Position numbers and translations under genes: made by a program. This document shows positions 56,201 through 57,515 of a stretch of 64,000 bases of DNA, piece after piece (the first letter of the stretch is position 1; each line of letters begins with the position of its first letter). This stretch comes from Muscardinus avellanarius. Lineage: Eukaryota > Chordata > Mammalia > Rodentia > Gliridae. Below the pieces are notes generated by a model, which had not been told where the DNA came from, searched no databases, and saw nothing but the letters and a program-made list of their open reading frames with translations. The stretch covers positions 140,201,965 to 140,265,964 of the forward strand of contig OY726561.1 in NCBI GenBank assembly GCA_963383645.1, given 5' to 3'.

Positions 56201-56550
56201 AGGGACTCAGGCCAGACACGGGGAGAATTTCTGCAAAGGCTTTCTGACACCAGAGCCATTAGCAAAACACACTGTGGCGGGTCCTCGAAGAAAGGAAAAG
56301 GCGGAGAAGAGTGCATCTGGGAGTGCTCGCGCTCAGCCTGCCTGAAAGCAAGGGCCCTGGACGGAGTCCACAGGACTAGCGGGGTCTCCCAAGCCTCCCG
56401 CAGGTGACTGACTAGCCAGTCCTACCTTCAAGATCTCGCCGTCCGCGTACAGCACGTACATGGTCACCTCGATGTTCTTCTGCACGCTCTTTCCCCCACG
56501 CTCAAAATCCCCCTTCTCCAGGGTTAGGTACAGGTCGTTGCGGATGTCAC
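394..56550 (-). CDS. DOCK3: DOCK3, internal part: 25 coding exons from DHR1 to lobe A of DHR2
   Basis: DOCK3 (MOCA) is a cytoplasmic, brain-enriched DOCK-B family protein that activates Rac through its DHR2 domain, works with ELMO and WAVE proteins, and acts in axon growth and cell adhesion (family knowledge). Seen here: 25 exons on the minus strand with GT-AG borders and matching phases, totalling 2828 nt (2 bases plus 942 codons) with no stop. Landmarks in order are GDIRNDLYLTLEKGDF (DHR1 start), STKLTQN (DHR1 end), the helical middle, FHDMMDWEQRKNGNFKQ, LMERLLDYRDCMKGEE and EEMYIRYIHKLCDMHLQ (DHR2 lobe A), ending at FYGRKFPFFLR. From memory this is roughly residues 420-1365 of about 2030. 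Both gene ends lie outside the window. DOCK4 is the nearest alternative, but stretches such as ATCGMEEEQFRSSIQ and KSWEFGIPLCRELACQYE fit DOCK3. No broken exon was found, so the gene looks functional. Confidence 0.95.
798..888 (-). mobile_element. ID-like SINE fragment
   Basis: Antisense tRNA-like tail reading GAATTAAACCCAGGGCACTG then GTAAGAGCTCTACCACT. It lacks a B1 part and directly abuts the next SINE. Confidence 0.7.
894..1130 (-). mobile_element. B1-dID SINE, full length
   Basis: Poly-T (894-930) is followed by the antisense ID box GACCTCTGAGCTACACCCCC, then the B1 part ending at CGCGCCCGGC. The T-run of more than 35 bases suggests a fairly young copy. Confidence 0.9.
1159..1399 (+). 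mobile_element. B1-dID SINE, full length
   Basis: Head GCCGGGTGTGGTGGTACACG, ID part, then an AAATAAATA-rich tail. Flanked by the direct repeat TTTGAGACTTA (about 1147 and 1398), its target-site duplication. Confidence 0.92.
1400..1507 (-). mobile_element. B1 SINE fragment
   Basis: Antisense monomer GGGTCTCCCTATTGCCCAGG to CACACCCAGCC. No ID tail, which suggests an older B1 into whose edge the neighbouring SINE inserted. Confidence 0.75.
1552..1785 (-). mobile_element. (TG)n microsatellite plus B1-dID SINE
   Basis: (TG)n at 1552-1592 occupies the tail position of an antisense SINE (1593-1785) with GATTGAACCCAGGAGCATTC and the B1 part ending CACCAACCTGGC. The repeat probably grew from the SINE tail. 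Confidence 0.85.
2168..2385 (+). mobile_element. B1-dID SINE, diverged
   Basis: CCTGGTGTGTGCCTAAATCC head, AAATAGTAATAAAAAAAAGG linker, and GGGTTCAATCCCCAGTAAG tail. An alternating purine-pyrimidine CACGTGCG run (2386-2437) follows. Confidence 0.85.
2445..2625 (+). mobile_element. B1-dID SINE, diverged
   Basis: CCTGGGTGTGGTGATGCACA head and GGGCTGGGGTGTCGTAGG linker, ending in CTGGGTTCAATAC. The B-box end is truncated. Confidence 0.85.
3207..3293 (-). CDS. DOCK3: DOCK3 exon 24 of 25 (DHR2 lobe A)
   Basis: The acceptor is TTTCTGATGCAG and the donor CGG|GTGAGC. The exon is 87 nt, 29 whole codons: SWEFGIPLCRELACQYESLY then DYQSLSWIR. An AG two bases further on would break the frame, so the first AG is used. 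This sequence favours DOCK3 clearly over DOCK4. Confidence 0.96.
3294..6606. other. Intron 23
   Basis: Unusually poor in SINEs. Apart from the 31-bp duplication at 4097, nothing recognisable was seen. The stretch 4500-5500 is GC-rich and gives several meaningless open frames on both strands. Confidence 0.65.
4097..4158. repeat. 31-bp direct duplication
   Basis: CAGTACTGAGCACGTCAAGG begins at 4097 and again at 4128, and the two 31-bp copies are identical. A recent slippage-type duplication in intron 23. Confidence 0.95.
6607..6755 (-). CDS. DOCK3: DOCK3 exon 23 of 25 (DHR2 lobe A)
   Basis: The acceptor is CCGCCCCACAG and the donor AAG|GTAGGC. The exon is 149 nt: (E)AAFTLLLYCELLQWEERPL, then REFLHYPSQTEWQRKEGL, then CRKIIHYFNKGK. 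EAAFTLLLY and the KxxxYFNKGKxWE sequence entering exon 24 are DHR2 hallmarks. Confidence 0.96.
7364..7577 (-). mobile_element. B1-dID SINE, full length
   Basis: T-run, ACTGGGGATGGAAGCCAGGG, GAGCTACACCCCCAAGC, and B1 part ending CACCACGCCCGGC. In intron 22. Confidence 0.92.
8117..8200 (-). mobile_element. B1 fragment
   Basis: CAGGGTCTTAGTGTGTCGCC then GCCTCAGCCTCCCACGCAC. About 80 bases, no tail and old. Confidence 0.55.
8952..9045 (-). CDS. DOCK3: DOCK3 exon 22 of 25 (DHR2 lobe A)
   Basis: The acceptor is a long T-run ending TTCTTATAG and the donor ACAG|GTGAGT. The exon is 94 nt, 31 codons plus one base: NFYKSEINKEEMYIRYIHKL then CDMHLQAENYT. The EEMYIRYIHKLxDxHxxAxN(F/Y)TEAAxTLLL sequence that continues into exon 23 is the classic DHR2 lobe A motif. 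Confidence 0.96.
9046..9457. other. Intron 21
   Basis: A short, GC-rich intron of 412 bases without repeats. The frames crossing it from exons 21 and 22 stop. Confidence 0.75.
9458..9518 (-). CDS. DOCK3: DOCK3 exon 21 of 25 (DHR2 lobe A)
   Basis: The acceptor is TCTCCCTTGCAG and the donor ATG|GTGAGA. This 61-nt exon completes the arginine of LLDYR, then encodes DCMKGEETENKKIGCTVTLM. I remember asparagine where this sequence has threonine (ACC) in GCTVTLM. That would be a single conservative difference and not damage. Confidence 0.93.
10264..10433. repeat. 57-bp tandem repeat, three copies
   Basis: AGTGCCCTTCCTATGGG starts at 10264, 10321 and 10378. The copies are almost identical, and each ends in GTGTGGCCTGCACTA. 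The 57-bp period equals 19 codons and keeps a plus-strand frame open, but nothing else suggests coding. Confidence 0.95.
10580..10816 (-). mobile_element. (GT)n microsatellite plus B1-dID SINE
   Basis: (GT)n at 10580-10621 at the tail of an antisense SINE reading GTACTGGGGCTTGAAACCAG to CGCCACCATGCCCAGCC. Confidence 0.88.
11666..11878 (-). mobile_element. B1-dID SINE
   Basis: GGTACTGGGGATAGAATCCA, ID box CTACACTCCCAGACC, and B1 part to CACCACGCCCAGCC. In intron 20. Confidence 0.9.
13619..13843 (-). mobile_element. B1-dID SINE
   Basis: T-run, GGTACTGGGGATGGAACCCA and GACCTACACCCCCAGACC, ending CACCAAGCCCGGC about 150 bases before the exon 20 donor. Followed by a doubled ATTTCTAATGACTGAT (13852-13882). 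Confidence 0.9.
13994..14089 (-). CDS. DOCK3: DOCK3 exon 20 of 25 (entry into DHR2)
   Basis: The acceptor is GCCCTCCAACAG and the donor TACAG|GTATTT. The exon is 96 nt, one base, 31 codons and two bases: LLEKVEQETWRETGISFVTS then VTRLMERLLDY(R). RLMERLLDYR is the conserved entry to the DHR2 region. The donor GTATTT is weaker than its neighbours. Confidence 0.95.
15988..16060 (+). mobile_element. ID-like SINE
   Basis: GGGGATGACGGAAGCACGCA, then GGGCTGATCCCCAGCACCAC and an A/C-rich tail. Only the tRNA-like part is present. Confidence 0.6.
16096..16285 (-). mobile_element. B1-dID SINE, diverged
   Basis: CTCTGTGGCACTGGGGACGG and antisense ID, then B1 with AGGTCTCACTAAGCTATCC ending near GCATGTGCCATG. 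Confidence 0.75.
16498..16683 (-). mobile_element. B1-dID SINE, 3'-truncated B1
   Basis: T-run (16498-16525), GATACTGGGGATTGAATCCA, ending at ACTGGGATTACAAACGCAGG without the usual GCCCGGC head. Confidence 0.85.
16852..16937 (-). CDS. DOCK3: DOCK3 exon 19 of 25 (before DHR2)
   Basis: The acceptor is CTTCCTTCTAG and the donor CTGCT|GTAAGC. The exon is 86 nt, 28 codons plus two bases: VEAELIDKLDSMVSEGKGDE then SYRELFSL(L). The phase-2 end joins exon 20 as CT+C (leucine), giving FSL-L-LLEK, the same length as the DOCK4 counterpart as I remember it. Confidence 0.94.
18122..18312 (+). mobile_element. B1-dID SINE
   Basis: Begins in CCATGCCTGGCCCAGTACTT (head shortened), AAATAGGGCCAGGGGTCTAT linker, and GTGTTCAATCCCCAGTAC tail. 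Confidence 0.85.
18880..19512 (+). mobile_element. Possible solo LTR remnant of an endogenous retrovirus
   Basis: Two poly(A) signals occur: AATAAA at about 19067, and CAATAAAAGCAAGATGCCAG at about 19380. The second is followed by a C/T-rich U5-like stretch and CGAGAGACGGCGTCTCC. The order signal, short R, U5 resembles a rodent LTR. Exact ends, a TSD and a primer-binding site were not seen, and no viral coding sequence is attached. Confidence 0.3.
19667..19902 (-). mobile_element. (TG)n microsatellite plus B1-dID SINE
   Basis: (TG)n 19667-19709, then TACTGGGGATTGAACCGAGA and the B1 part to GCACTGTGCCTGGCC. Confidence 0.88.
20407..20848 (-). mobile_element. Nested pair of B1-dID SINEs
   Basis: Outer copy: (TG)n 20407-20433, ID part 20434-20490 and B1 remainder 20707-20848 (ending CACCATGCTCAAC). 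Inner copy 20491-20706 starts with its own T-run and GTACTGGGGATGGAACCCAG and ends CGCCACCACGCCCGAC. Both are in the same orientation. The inner one is younger and less diverged. Confidence 0.85.
21043..21260 (-). mobile_element. B1-dID SINE
   Basis: ATGGTACTAGGATGGAACCC, GGGCTACATTCCCAGACC, B1 part to CGCCACTACACCCGGC. Confidence 0.9.
21574..21700 (-). mobile_element. Truncated B1-dID SINE next to exon 18
   Basis: ID part GAGCTACATCTAGCTC and the first B1 bases AAGCAGGATCTCACTAAGC, then cut. Its end lies about 35 bases from the exon 18 donor. Confidence 0.75.
21738..21886 (-). CDS. DOCK3: DOCK3 exon 18 of 25 (helical middle)
   Basis: The acceptor is CATTGTTCAG and the donor CAG|GTGAGG. The exon is 149 nt. 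It reads (G)EHKIHFIPGMIGPFLGVT, then LVPQPEVRNIMIPIFHDMMD, then WEQRKNGNFKQ. A truncated SINE ends about 35 bases past the donor, so this exon keeps very little unique flanking intron on that side. Confidence 0.96.
22494..22892 (-). mobile_element. Nested pair of B1-dID SINEs
   Basis: Outer copy: 22494-22545 (GAGTTACACCCCCAGCCC) and 22762-22892 (GAAACAGGTCTCACTAGG onwards). Inner copy: 22546-22761, from TTGGTACTAGAGATTAAACC to CACCGTGCCCGGC. A CT-rich run (22435-22493) precedes them. Confidence 0.82.
23225..23459 (+). mobile_element. B1-dID SINE, CAGGAACC subfamily, first of three at one target
   Basis: Head GGCCGGGCATGGTGGGCACG, GCGCTGGCTTAGGAGACC, GGCTTCCAGGAACCCCAG, and an A/T-rich tail to 23459. 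Preceded by AATGCCTTCCATC at 23212. Confidence 0.93.
23473..23671 (+). mobile_element. B1-dID SINE, CAGGAACC subfamily, second of three
   Basis: TAGCCGGGCATGGTGGCGCA to CAGGAACCCTAGTACCACC and tail. Bounded by AATGCCTTCCAT copies at 23460 and 23672. Confidence 0.93.
23684..23891 (-). mobile_element. B1-dID SINE, third of three, opposite orientation
   Basis: T-run, then GGTAATACTGAAGGTGGAAC, CGGGCTGTACTCCCAGAC, ending CGCCACCATGCTGGGC. Bounded by AATGCCTTCCA copies at 23672 and 23892. Confidence 0.9.
24553..24740 (+). mobile_element. B1-dID SINE
   Basis: GAGCCAGGCATGGTGGTGGT head, GGGCTGGGTGTGTAGCTCAG ID start, then AACAACACCAAAAAGC-type tail. Resembles an older Alu/B1-like subtype. Confidence 0.88.
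25154..25212 (-). CDS. DOCK3: DOCK3 exon 17 of 25 (helical middle)
   Basis: The acceptor is TTGTGTTCCAG and the donor TTGG|GTAGGT. This short 59-nt exon starts by finishing the lysine codon and ends after one base of a glycine codon. It reads YGDMRVMMAYELFSMWQNL. KYGDMR is nearly invariant in DOCK proteins. The exon is only 240 bases from exon 16. Confidence 0.95.
25453..25553 (-). CDS. DOCK3: DOCK3 exon 16 of 25 (helical middle)
   Basis: The acceptor is CTGTCTCTCTAG and the donor GATAA|GTAAGA. The exon is 101 nt, 33 codons plus two bases: VWNSYFSLAVLFINQPSLQL then EIITSAKRKKILD(K). The W(N/D)SYFxLAVxFI and SAKRKKIL motifs are conserved in the family. Confidence 0.95.
25554..26007. other. 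Intron 15
   Basis: Short intron with an (AAAGC)n-type run and poly-A near 25870-25940, perhaps a decayed SINE tail. Confidence 0.65.
26008..26083 (-). CDS. DOCK3: DOCK3 exon 15 of 25 (helical middle)
   Basis: The acceptor is CCTTGCTGCAG and the donor AAG|GTAGGC. The exon is 76 nt: one base completing the asparagine, then 25 codons, IIVTTVQYLSSALHKNF then TETDFDFK. KNFxxxDFDxK is a family signature. Confidence 0.95.
26084..27589. other. Intron 14, non-repeat part
   Basis: Unique apart from the minisatellite beyond 27590. A 133-codon plus-strand frame (26519-26920) has no recognisable domain. Confidence 0.65.
27590..27911. repeat. 47-bp minisatellite starting in exon 14 and repeating its splice donor
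   Basis: The plus-strand motif CACTCACTTGCT starts one base-perfect period apart at 27621, 27668, 27715, 27762, 27809, 27856 and 27903 (47 bp each). A partial unit lies to the left from about 27590. On the minus strand every unit contains CCCCTCCCCCAG, then CAA, then GTGAGTG. Only the copy at 27903-27909 is the real donor of exon 14. Units differ by one or two bases, so the array looks young. A 223-aa plus-strand open frame over it is only the repeat being translated. Confidence 0.95.
27910..28004 (-). CDS. DOCK3: DOCK3 exon 14 of 25 (helical middle, donor inside a minisatellite)
   Basis: The acceptor is CTGTGGTCAG and the donor AGCAA|GTGAGTG. The exon is 95 nt, 31 codons plus two bases: EFLLKIFCVFRNLMKMSVF then PRDWMVMRLLTS(N). 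Its last five bases and its donor form the first unit of a 47-bp minisatellite that repeats the AGCAAGTGAGTG junction six more times into the intron. Reading past the true donor gives AAG TGA, an immediate stop. Confidence 0.95.
28378..28492 (+). mobile_element. ID SINE with (CAA)n tail
   Basis: AGGGGTAGCTCAGTGGTAGA (A box), GGGTTTAATTCCCAACACC (B box) and a CAACAACAACAA tail. A free ID element without B1. Confidence 0.88.
28971..29178 (-). mobile_element. B1-dID SINE, CAGGAACC subfamily
   Basis: T-run, GGTGGTACTGGGGTTCCTGG, an extra CGGGATACACTCCCA duplication, and B1 part to CACCACGCCCGGC. TSD-like CTGCTTTTGTTCTTT on both sides (28960 and 29177). Confidence 0.92.
29830..30049 (+). mobile_element. 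B1-dID SINE inside the L1
   Basis: AGCCAGGCGTGGTGGTGCAT to CCATCCCCAGTACCACAAAC. Flanked by AAAGGGAGTTCTA and AAAGGGGGTTCTA. Confidence 0.92.
30221..30443 (+). mobile_element. B1-dID SINE inside the L1
   Basis: GTCGGGCGTGGTAGCGCACA to TTCCACCCCCAGTACCACC, with an A-run. Flanked by GCCCATA on both sides. Confidence 0.92.
30510..30706 (+). mobile_element. B1-dID SINE inside the L1, CAGGAACC subfamily
   Basis: GCCGGGCGTGGTGGCGCACA, GTGTGCTGGCTTAGGAGACC, TTCCAGGAACCCCAGTACC. TSD AATTATATACTG(C/T)ATG on both sides. Confidence 0.93.
31207..31412 (+). mobile_element. B1-dID SINE
   Basis: GCCGGGCGTGGTGGCACACG to TTCTATCCCCAGTCCCAC with an A-run. TSD AATC(C/T)TCTAACATG on both sides. Confidence 0.92.
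32258..32380 (+). mobile_element. B1-like SINE body feeding the 60-bp array
   Basis: GTGCACCAGTGGCTCATGCC, GAGGCTGAGGCAGGAGGATC, AACCCCATCTGAAAATAATAA. Continues into the amplified ID part at 32381. Confidence 0.82.
32381..32618 (+). repeat. 60-bp x 4 tandem array made from an ID (tRNA-like) SINE tail
   Basis: Copies start at 32381, 32440, 32500 and 32560 with near-perfect identity. Each has GACAGCTCAGTGGCAGAGCA (A-box-like), GGGTTCAATACCCAG (B-box-like) and a CCACACACACGCCCAA linker. The body of the parent SINE is just upstream (32258-32380). The array multiplied the tRNA-like part after insertion, giving four adjacent copies of an internal pol III promoter. Confidence 0.9.
33789..33887 (-). 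CDS. DOCK3: DOCK3 exon 13 of 25 (helical middle)
   Basis: The acceptor is GGTCCACAG and the donor AAG|GTAGGC. The exon is 99 nt, 33 whole codons: GEYVSCLLSLLRQMCDTHYQ then HLLDNFQSKDELK. LLSLLRQM is shared by DOCK-B proteins. Intron 13 beyond it is the longest in the gene part seen here (5.8 kb). Confidence 0.95.
33888..35630. other. Intron 12
   Basis: No SINE recognised, only a T-run at 34777-34793. Unique sequence. Confidence 0.65.
35631..35777 (-). CDS. DOCK3: DOCK3 exon 12 of 25 (helical middle, two possible donors)
   Basis: The acceptor is CCCGCTCCAG. With the distal donor ACT|GTTAGT the exon is 147 nt, 49 codons, EADVIEEVEMMVESLLDVLL through MSKSHAQEAVRGQRCPQC and TAEIT. A consensus-like internal donor GCG|GTAAGA at 35673 would end the exon 42 nt earlier without changing frame, removing VRGQRCPQCTAEIT. 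I believe the long form is the usual one, because residues equivalent to the tail are present in DOCK4, but the sequence alone does not settle which donor is used. Confidence 0.92.
35778..38108. other. Intron 11
   Basis: One SINE (36138). The region 36660-37400 gives a 207-codon plus-strand frame with no domain or codon signal that I recognise. Confidence 0.65.
36138..36316 (+). mobile_element. B1-dID SINE, diverged B1 part
   Basis: GCTGGGTGTGGTAGCATTTG, short B1, AGGGCTGGGGATGTGGCTCA, GTTCAATCCCCAGTAC, A-run, then a (GA)n run (36317-36336). Confidence 0.88.
38109..38236 (-). CDS. DOCK3: DOCK3 exon 11 of 25 (helical middle)
   Basis: The acceptor is TTTTCCTCCCAG and the donor CTG|GTAGTG. The 128-nt exon completes a codon (G+AA gives E) and ends in phase 0. 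It reads (E)SRRILLPVVLHHIHLHL then LICSGILGSIFSIVKTSSL. RRILLPVVLHHIHLHL is a strongly conserved DOCK-B helix pair. Confidence 0.95.
38529..38729. repeat. Diverged direct duplication of about 100 bp
   Basis: ATGTCACACTTA starts at 38530 and again at 38630. Both copies run through GGTCTGCAGCC-like, CTGCCCGCC and GCCCTGGCCAGGTG sequence to GCACTGGT. The copies differ at perhaps one base in seven, so the duplication is not recent. Intron 10. Confidence 0.85.
40073..40165 (+). mobile_element. B1 fragment
   Basis: GCCGGGCGGGCTGCTGCATG to TTTGAGGCCAGCCTAAGACA. No ID tail. Confidence 0.75.
40310..40523 (-). mobile_element. B1-dID SINE
   Basis: T-run, GTCTGAGGATGGAACCCAGG, CAAGCTACAGCCCTTGCCC, and B1 part to CACCACGCCCGGC. 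Ends about 75 bases from the exon 10 donor. Confidence 0.9.
40599..40791 (-). CDS. DOCK3: DOCK3 exon 10 of 25 (helical middle)
   Basis: The acceptor is TGTCTCCCCAG and the donor TCAG|GTAAGT. The exon is 193 nt, 64 codons plus one base, the longest in the window. It reads AALLNSFPTIFDELLQMF, then VAEFVRGTLGSMPSTVHIGQ, then ARTVDSRLFSFS. Confidence 0.95.
40792..42709. other. Intron 9
   Basis: One B1 monomer (41683). The rest is unique. Confidence 0.65.
41683..41803 (+). mobile_element. B1 (Alu-like) monomer
   Basis: ACTGGGTGTGATGGCCTAGG, GCCTGGGCAACACAGTGAG and CCCTGTCTCAAAAAACA. Lacks the ID tail and the squirrel-type TTAGTGAGG block, so it is older. Confidence 0.82.
42710..42880 (-). CDS. 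DOCK3: DOCK3 exon 9 of 25 (helical middle)
   Basis: The acceptor is CACGTTCTAG and the donor CAG|GTCTGT. The exon is 171 nt, 57 whole codons, from ALEYLFKFIVQSRILYSR through ATCGMEEEQFRSSIQEL to SRNSETLLFTQ. The ATCGMEEEQF stretch is one of the clearest points separating DOCK3 from DOCK4 as I remember the two proteins. Confidence 0.95.
43673..43890 (-). mobile_element. B1 monomer followed by an ID element
   Basis: T-run and B1 antisense AGTAAACTGCCCAGGCCTGG to CACCACACCAGC (43673-43802), then antisense ID GCAGCACTGGGGGTCAAATC (43803-43890). Confidence 0.75.
45500..45672. mobile_element. Two SINE fragments, head to head
   Basis: Plus-strand B1 fragment 45500-45590 (GAAGCCAGGCGGACGGCAC, ends TGAGTCCAGTC), then antisense ID 45605-45672 (GGTAGTATTGGGGATCGAAC, GAGTTACACCTTCAGCCC). 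Confidence 0.75.
46008..46124 (-). mobile_element. B1-dID SINE, B1 part only
   Basis: TTTTGAAACAGCGTCTCACT to GTGCCACTGCACGCAGC. Diverged. Confidence 0.75.
46185..46245 (+). mobile_element. ID SINE tail
   Basis: GGACTGATGGTGTAGCTCAG, GCCCCTGGGTTTATTCTCCA, ACACACAC tail. Confidence 0.72.
46385..46590 (+). mobile_element. B1-dID SINE with (CA)n tail
   Basis: GTGTGTCATCCCAGTAGAAG, TTGAGGCCAGCTGCAGGCAA, GGGCTATGGAGTGCAGTTCA, then a mixed (CA)n/(CG)n tail (46540-46590). Confidence 0.78.
46956..47037 (-). CDS. DOCK3: DOCK3 exon 8 of 25 (helical middle)
   Basis: The acceptor is TTGCCTTCCAG and the donor CGG|GTAACG. The exon is 82 nt: one base finishing the lysine of exon 7, then 27 codons, ELVRCLKWYMDCSAEL then MRQDHIQEAMR. 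LKWYMD is a conserved helix of DOCK-B proteins. The long introns on both sides (3.7 and 4.1 kb) are repeat-rich. Confidence 0.95.
47242..47535 (-). mobile_element. ID fragment, (TTTA)n, then B1-dID SINE of the CAGGAACC subfamily
   Basis: ID antisense 47242-47310 (GTATAAACCAAGGTTGC), (ATTT)n 47311-47353, and SINE 47354-47535 from GGTGGTACTGGGGTTCCTGG to CACCACGCCCGGC. About 90 percent like the copy at 28971. Confidence 0.88.
47785..48065 (-). mobile_element. Two diverged SINE copies in tandem
   Basis: 47785-47897: TTGAGGCAGGATCTTACTAA to CACCACGTCCAGC. 47915-48065: GCCTAGGGATTGAGCCAGGG to ACTGGGATTCTGGCGTGC. Both are old. Confidence 0.75.
48533..48773 (+). mobile_element. B1-dID SINE with (CA)n tail
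   Basis: CTTCTGGGTGTGGTGCCACA head, GGGCTGGGTGTATAACTCAG, GTTCAATCCCCAGTAACAC, then (CA)n 48720-48773. Confidence 0.88.
48985..50690 (+). mobile_element. LINE-1 3' fragment (ORF2 end and 3' UTR), decayed
   Basis: Sense-strand L1 phrases are recognisable: CTAACATCATACTTAATGG near 49010, GGGATTAATATCTGGAATAT near 49875, GGAAAACTGGAACTCTGTGC near 50010 and CCACTTCTGGGCACATATCC near 50110. They are followed by a 3' UTR ending in an A-rich tail near 50690. The longest open frame is about 70 codons, so it is inactive. A (CA)n run interrupts it at 50260-50302. It lies in intron 7, antisense to DOCK3. Confidence 0.8.
50260..50302. repeat. (CA)n microsatellite
   Basis: Pure CA run of about 43 bases within the plus-strand L1 3' region. 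Confidence 0.95.
50779..50879 (-). CDS. DOCK3: DOCK3 exon 7 of 25 (helical middle)
   Basis: The acceptor is GTCTCCTCCAG and the donor TACAA|GTAAGT. The exon is 101 nt, 33 codons plus two bases. It reads VFIINLLRDIKYFHFRPVMD then TYIQKHFAGALAY(K), with the family motif KHFAGALAY. The 3' end of a plus-strand L1 (about 50690) lies less than 100 bases past this donor. Confidence 0.95.
50880..51962. other. Intron 6
   Basis: Unique sequence without recognised repeats. A 172-codon plus-strand frame (51230-51748) is not supported by any domain. Confidence 0.65.
51963..52046 (-). CDS. DOCK3: DOCK3 exon 6 of 25 (helical middle)
   Basis: The acceptor is TTGTTTCAG and the donor CTG|GTAAGT. The exon is 84 nt, 28 whole codons, reading FLQDILDTLFVILDDNTEKY then GLLVFQSL. 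The FLQDxLDxLFxIL motif directly follows the E(I/V)VK of the previous exon in all DOCK-A and DOCK-B proteins. Confidence 0.95.
52322..53029 (+). mobile_element. Composite non-autonomous retroelement (tandem-repeat 5' half, G-rich 3' body, A tail) with TSD
   Basis: A 10-bp direct repeat AAAAGATTCA flanks the insert at 52322-52331 and 53020-53029, the size and A-start expected of an L1-endonuclease insertion. Inside are 6.5 GC-rich units of about 49 bp (52333-52655), then a unique body with a polypurine run (52893-52914), AATAAA at 52999 and an A-rich tail. The 3' end resembles an L1 3' UTR. The 5' repeats could be L1 promoter monomers or a separate VNTR. No coding sequence lies between, so it must have moved by borrowing L1 proteins. 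It sits in intron 5, antisense to DOCK3. Confidence 0.65.
52333..52655 (+). repeat. GC-rich tandem repeat, about 49-bp units in alternating types
   Basis: Units start at 52333, 52381, 52431, 52479, 52529, 52579 and 52626, each beginning near GGGGCC. Odd units carry GCATTGGAGCCTGCCGTGAG-like sequence and even units GGATCGGAGCCTGCCGAGGG-like sequence, so the basic repeat is a dimer of about 98 bp. Divergence increases to the right. CpG is frequent, which suits a promoter-like 5' region. Confidence 0.85.
53031..53250 (+). mobile_element. B1-dID SINE, CAGGAACC subfamily
   Basis: CTAGGCGTGGTGTCGCACGC, CGCACGCTGGCTTAGGAGAC, TTCCAGGAACCCCAGTACC, (CA)n, A-run. Sits directly at the 3' TSD of the composite retroelement and about 110 bases from the exon 5 donor. 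Confidence 0.92.
53363..53460 (-). CDS. DOCK3: DOCK3 exon 5 of 25 (first helices after DHR1)
   Basis: The acceptor is CATTTTCCAG and the donor AAG|GTAGGC. The 98-nt exon completes a codon started by exon 4 (G+TG gives V) and ends in phase 0. It reads (V)DLLALLKWKAFPDRIM through LRHVSGEEIVK. This begins the alpha-helical armadillo-like region between DHR1 and DHR2. Confidence 0.95.
53811..53982 (-). CDS. DOCK3: DOCK3 exon 4 of 25 (end of DHR1)
   Basis: The acceptor is TTTTGCCTAG and the donor AACG|GTAGGT. The 172-nt exon holds 57 codons plus one base. It reads CEENSTFNNHALYLGL, then PCCKEDYSGCPNSPSS, then ESFFISTQLSSTKLTQN. The STKLTQN motif marks the end of DHR1 in DOCK family members. The cysteine pair and loop in the middle belong to the variable part of the domain. 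Confidence 0.95.
54329..54435 (-). CDS. DOCK3: DOCK3 exon 3 of 25 (DHR1)
   Basis: The acceptor is GGTTCCAG and the donor AAG|GTACAG. The 107-nt exon takes one base from exon 2 (A+CA gives T) and ends in phase 0. It reads (T)KDKGEKKLFGFAFSPLM through LSDDIHELYVYK. The FGFAFSPLM strand and the acidic DDGTTLSDD turn are typical of DHR1. Confidence 0.95.
54926..55088 (-). CDS. DOCK3: DOCK3 exon 2 of 25 (DHR1)
   Basis: The acceptor is CTTCTCTTCCAG and the donor TCCA|GTGAGT. The 163-nt exon starts in phase 0 and leaves one base. It reads DCISLGSGEPNRSSYHSF through DRFRGSHLRFEFRHCS. The segment SFVLYHSNSPRWGE followed by HLRFEFRHCS is the core of the DHR1 beta-sandwich, conserved across DOCK proteins. 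Confidence 0.95.
56426..56550 (-). CDS. DOCK3: DOCK3 exon 1 of 25 in window (start of DHR1)
   Basis: The acceptor is CTTTCCCCAG and the donor AAG|GTAGGA. The 125-nt exon needs one base (G) from the upstream exon and ends on a whole codon. It reads (G)DIRNDLYLTLEKGDF through NIEVTMYVLYADGEILK, the first strands of the C2-like DHR1 domain. The exon before it is not in the window, apart from the microexon candidate at 62265-62282. Confidence 0.95.
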
Positions 56551-57383
56551 CTGGGGAAAGAAATGCTGTGTTCTCATGACGACAGCAGCTACACTGCCCA
56601 CTCGCACGGAGGACAGGTGAGCATTCGGGTCCCCAGGCTTGGGTGGGTGCTCAGGACATTCCAAGCTTGGTTAATAAGGGAGGACATTCTACTGGGAAGG
56701 TTAGTTGTCTGAATCCCAGTTTATCCAGGGTAGAGAAACTTCTCGTAGTTTGTGGGTACTCAGACTGCTCCGTCTCTGGCCCCTCCAGGAGACTGGCTAA
56801 CATCCACGTCCCCTAAAGGGATGGGTTTGGAAGCCGCAGGAATAGCACGTATTTTAATTATGTCTCTCTTAATTACTGACCCCTTTTCTCTAAAGGAATA
56901 TAAAGGTTCTCAATTTCTTCATAGGTTTTCTTTTTCTTTTTTCCCCCCCAGAAACAAAAGCAGAGATTTACTAAGGAGAAGTGAGGATACTCATTCAAGA
57001 GAGAGCACGGCCACCGGGAGAGGCCCCTAGGATCTTTGGGATTCTTCCTTTATAGGGGCCGGGGGTGGGGGACTAGGGGCGCATGGCTGGGGTGAGGTCT
57101 GGACTTTCTCCTCCCAGAATCATGGGTGGTGGCCGGGTGGTGTCTGACTTTGTCCCTCCTAATGGGTCTTTTGTTTACTAAGCATCTCAACAGTCTCAGG
57201 TGCAGAGAGGGGCCATTGTGATGAAGGGTGTGGGCTCAGGGAAACGTGGGTCTAGAACAGAATACTCCTGTGGGAGGAGTTAGAGGTTATGAACTTCCAG
57301 GTTTTAAAGCTGTATCTTTTCTTTCCTTCTGAATTTGTTCTCTTCTACCGAATCCTTCATAGGTTTCCTTTCCTTTCTTTGTT

Positions 57384-57515
57384 TGGAGCTGGGGATTGAA
57401 CCCACAGGTGCCCTACCTCTGAGCTACACCCCTAGCTCTTTTTATCTTTTATTTTGAAACAGCGTCTCTCTGGGTCACTGAGACTGGCCTCAAACCTGCA
57501 ATCCTCCTGTTTCAT
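57384..57515 (-). mobile_element. B1-dID SINE, truncated
   Basis: GGAGCTGGGGATTGAACCCA, GAGCTACACCCCTAGCTC, then a short B1 part ending at AATCCTCCTGTTTCA. Confidence 0.82.

Larger units (their letters stand above)
53983..56425. other. Introns 1-3
   Basis: Three compact introns (346, 490 and 1337 bases) free of recognised SINEs, which makes the DHR1 block the densest coding part of the window. Intron 4 (53461-53810) is also repeat-free. Confidence 0.7.

Noticed and set aside
394..56550. Identification as DOCK4
   Set aside because: Same family and exon plan, but exons 4, 9, 12, 23 and 24 agree with DOCK3 and differ strongly from DOCK4 as I remember them.
56945..57300. LTR-like stretch starting AGAAACAAAAGCAGAGATTT
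   Set aside because: Vaguely recalls antisense LTR sequence, but no ends, poly(A) signal or TSD could be found.
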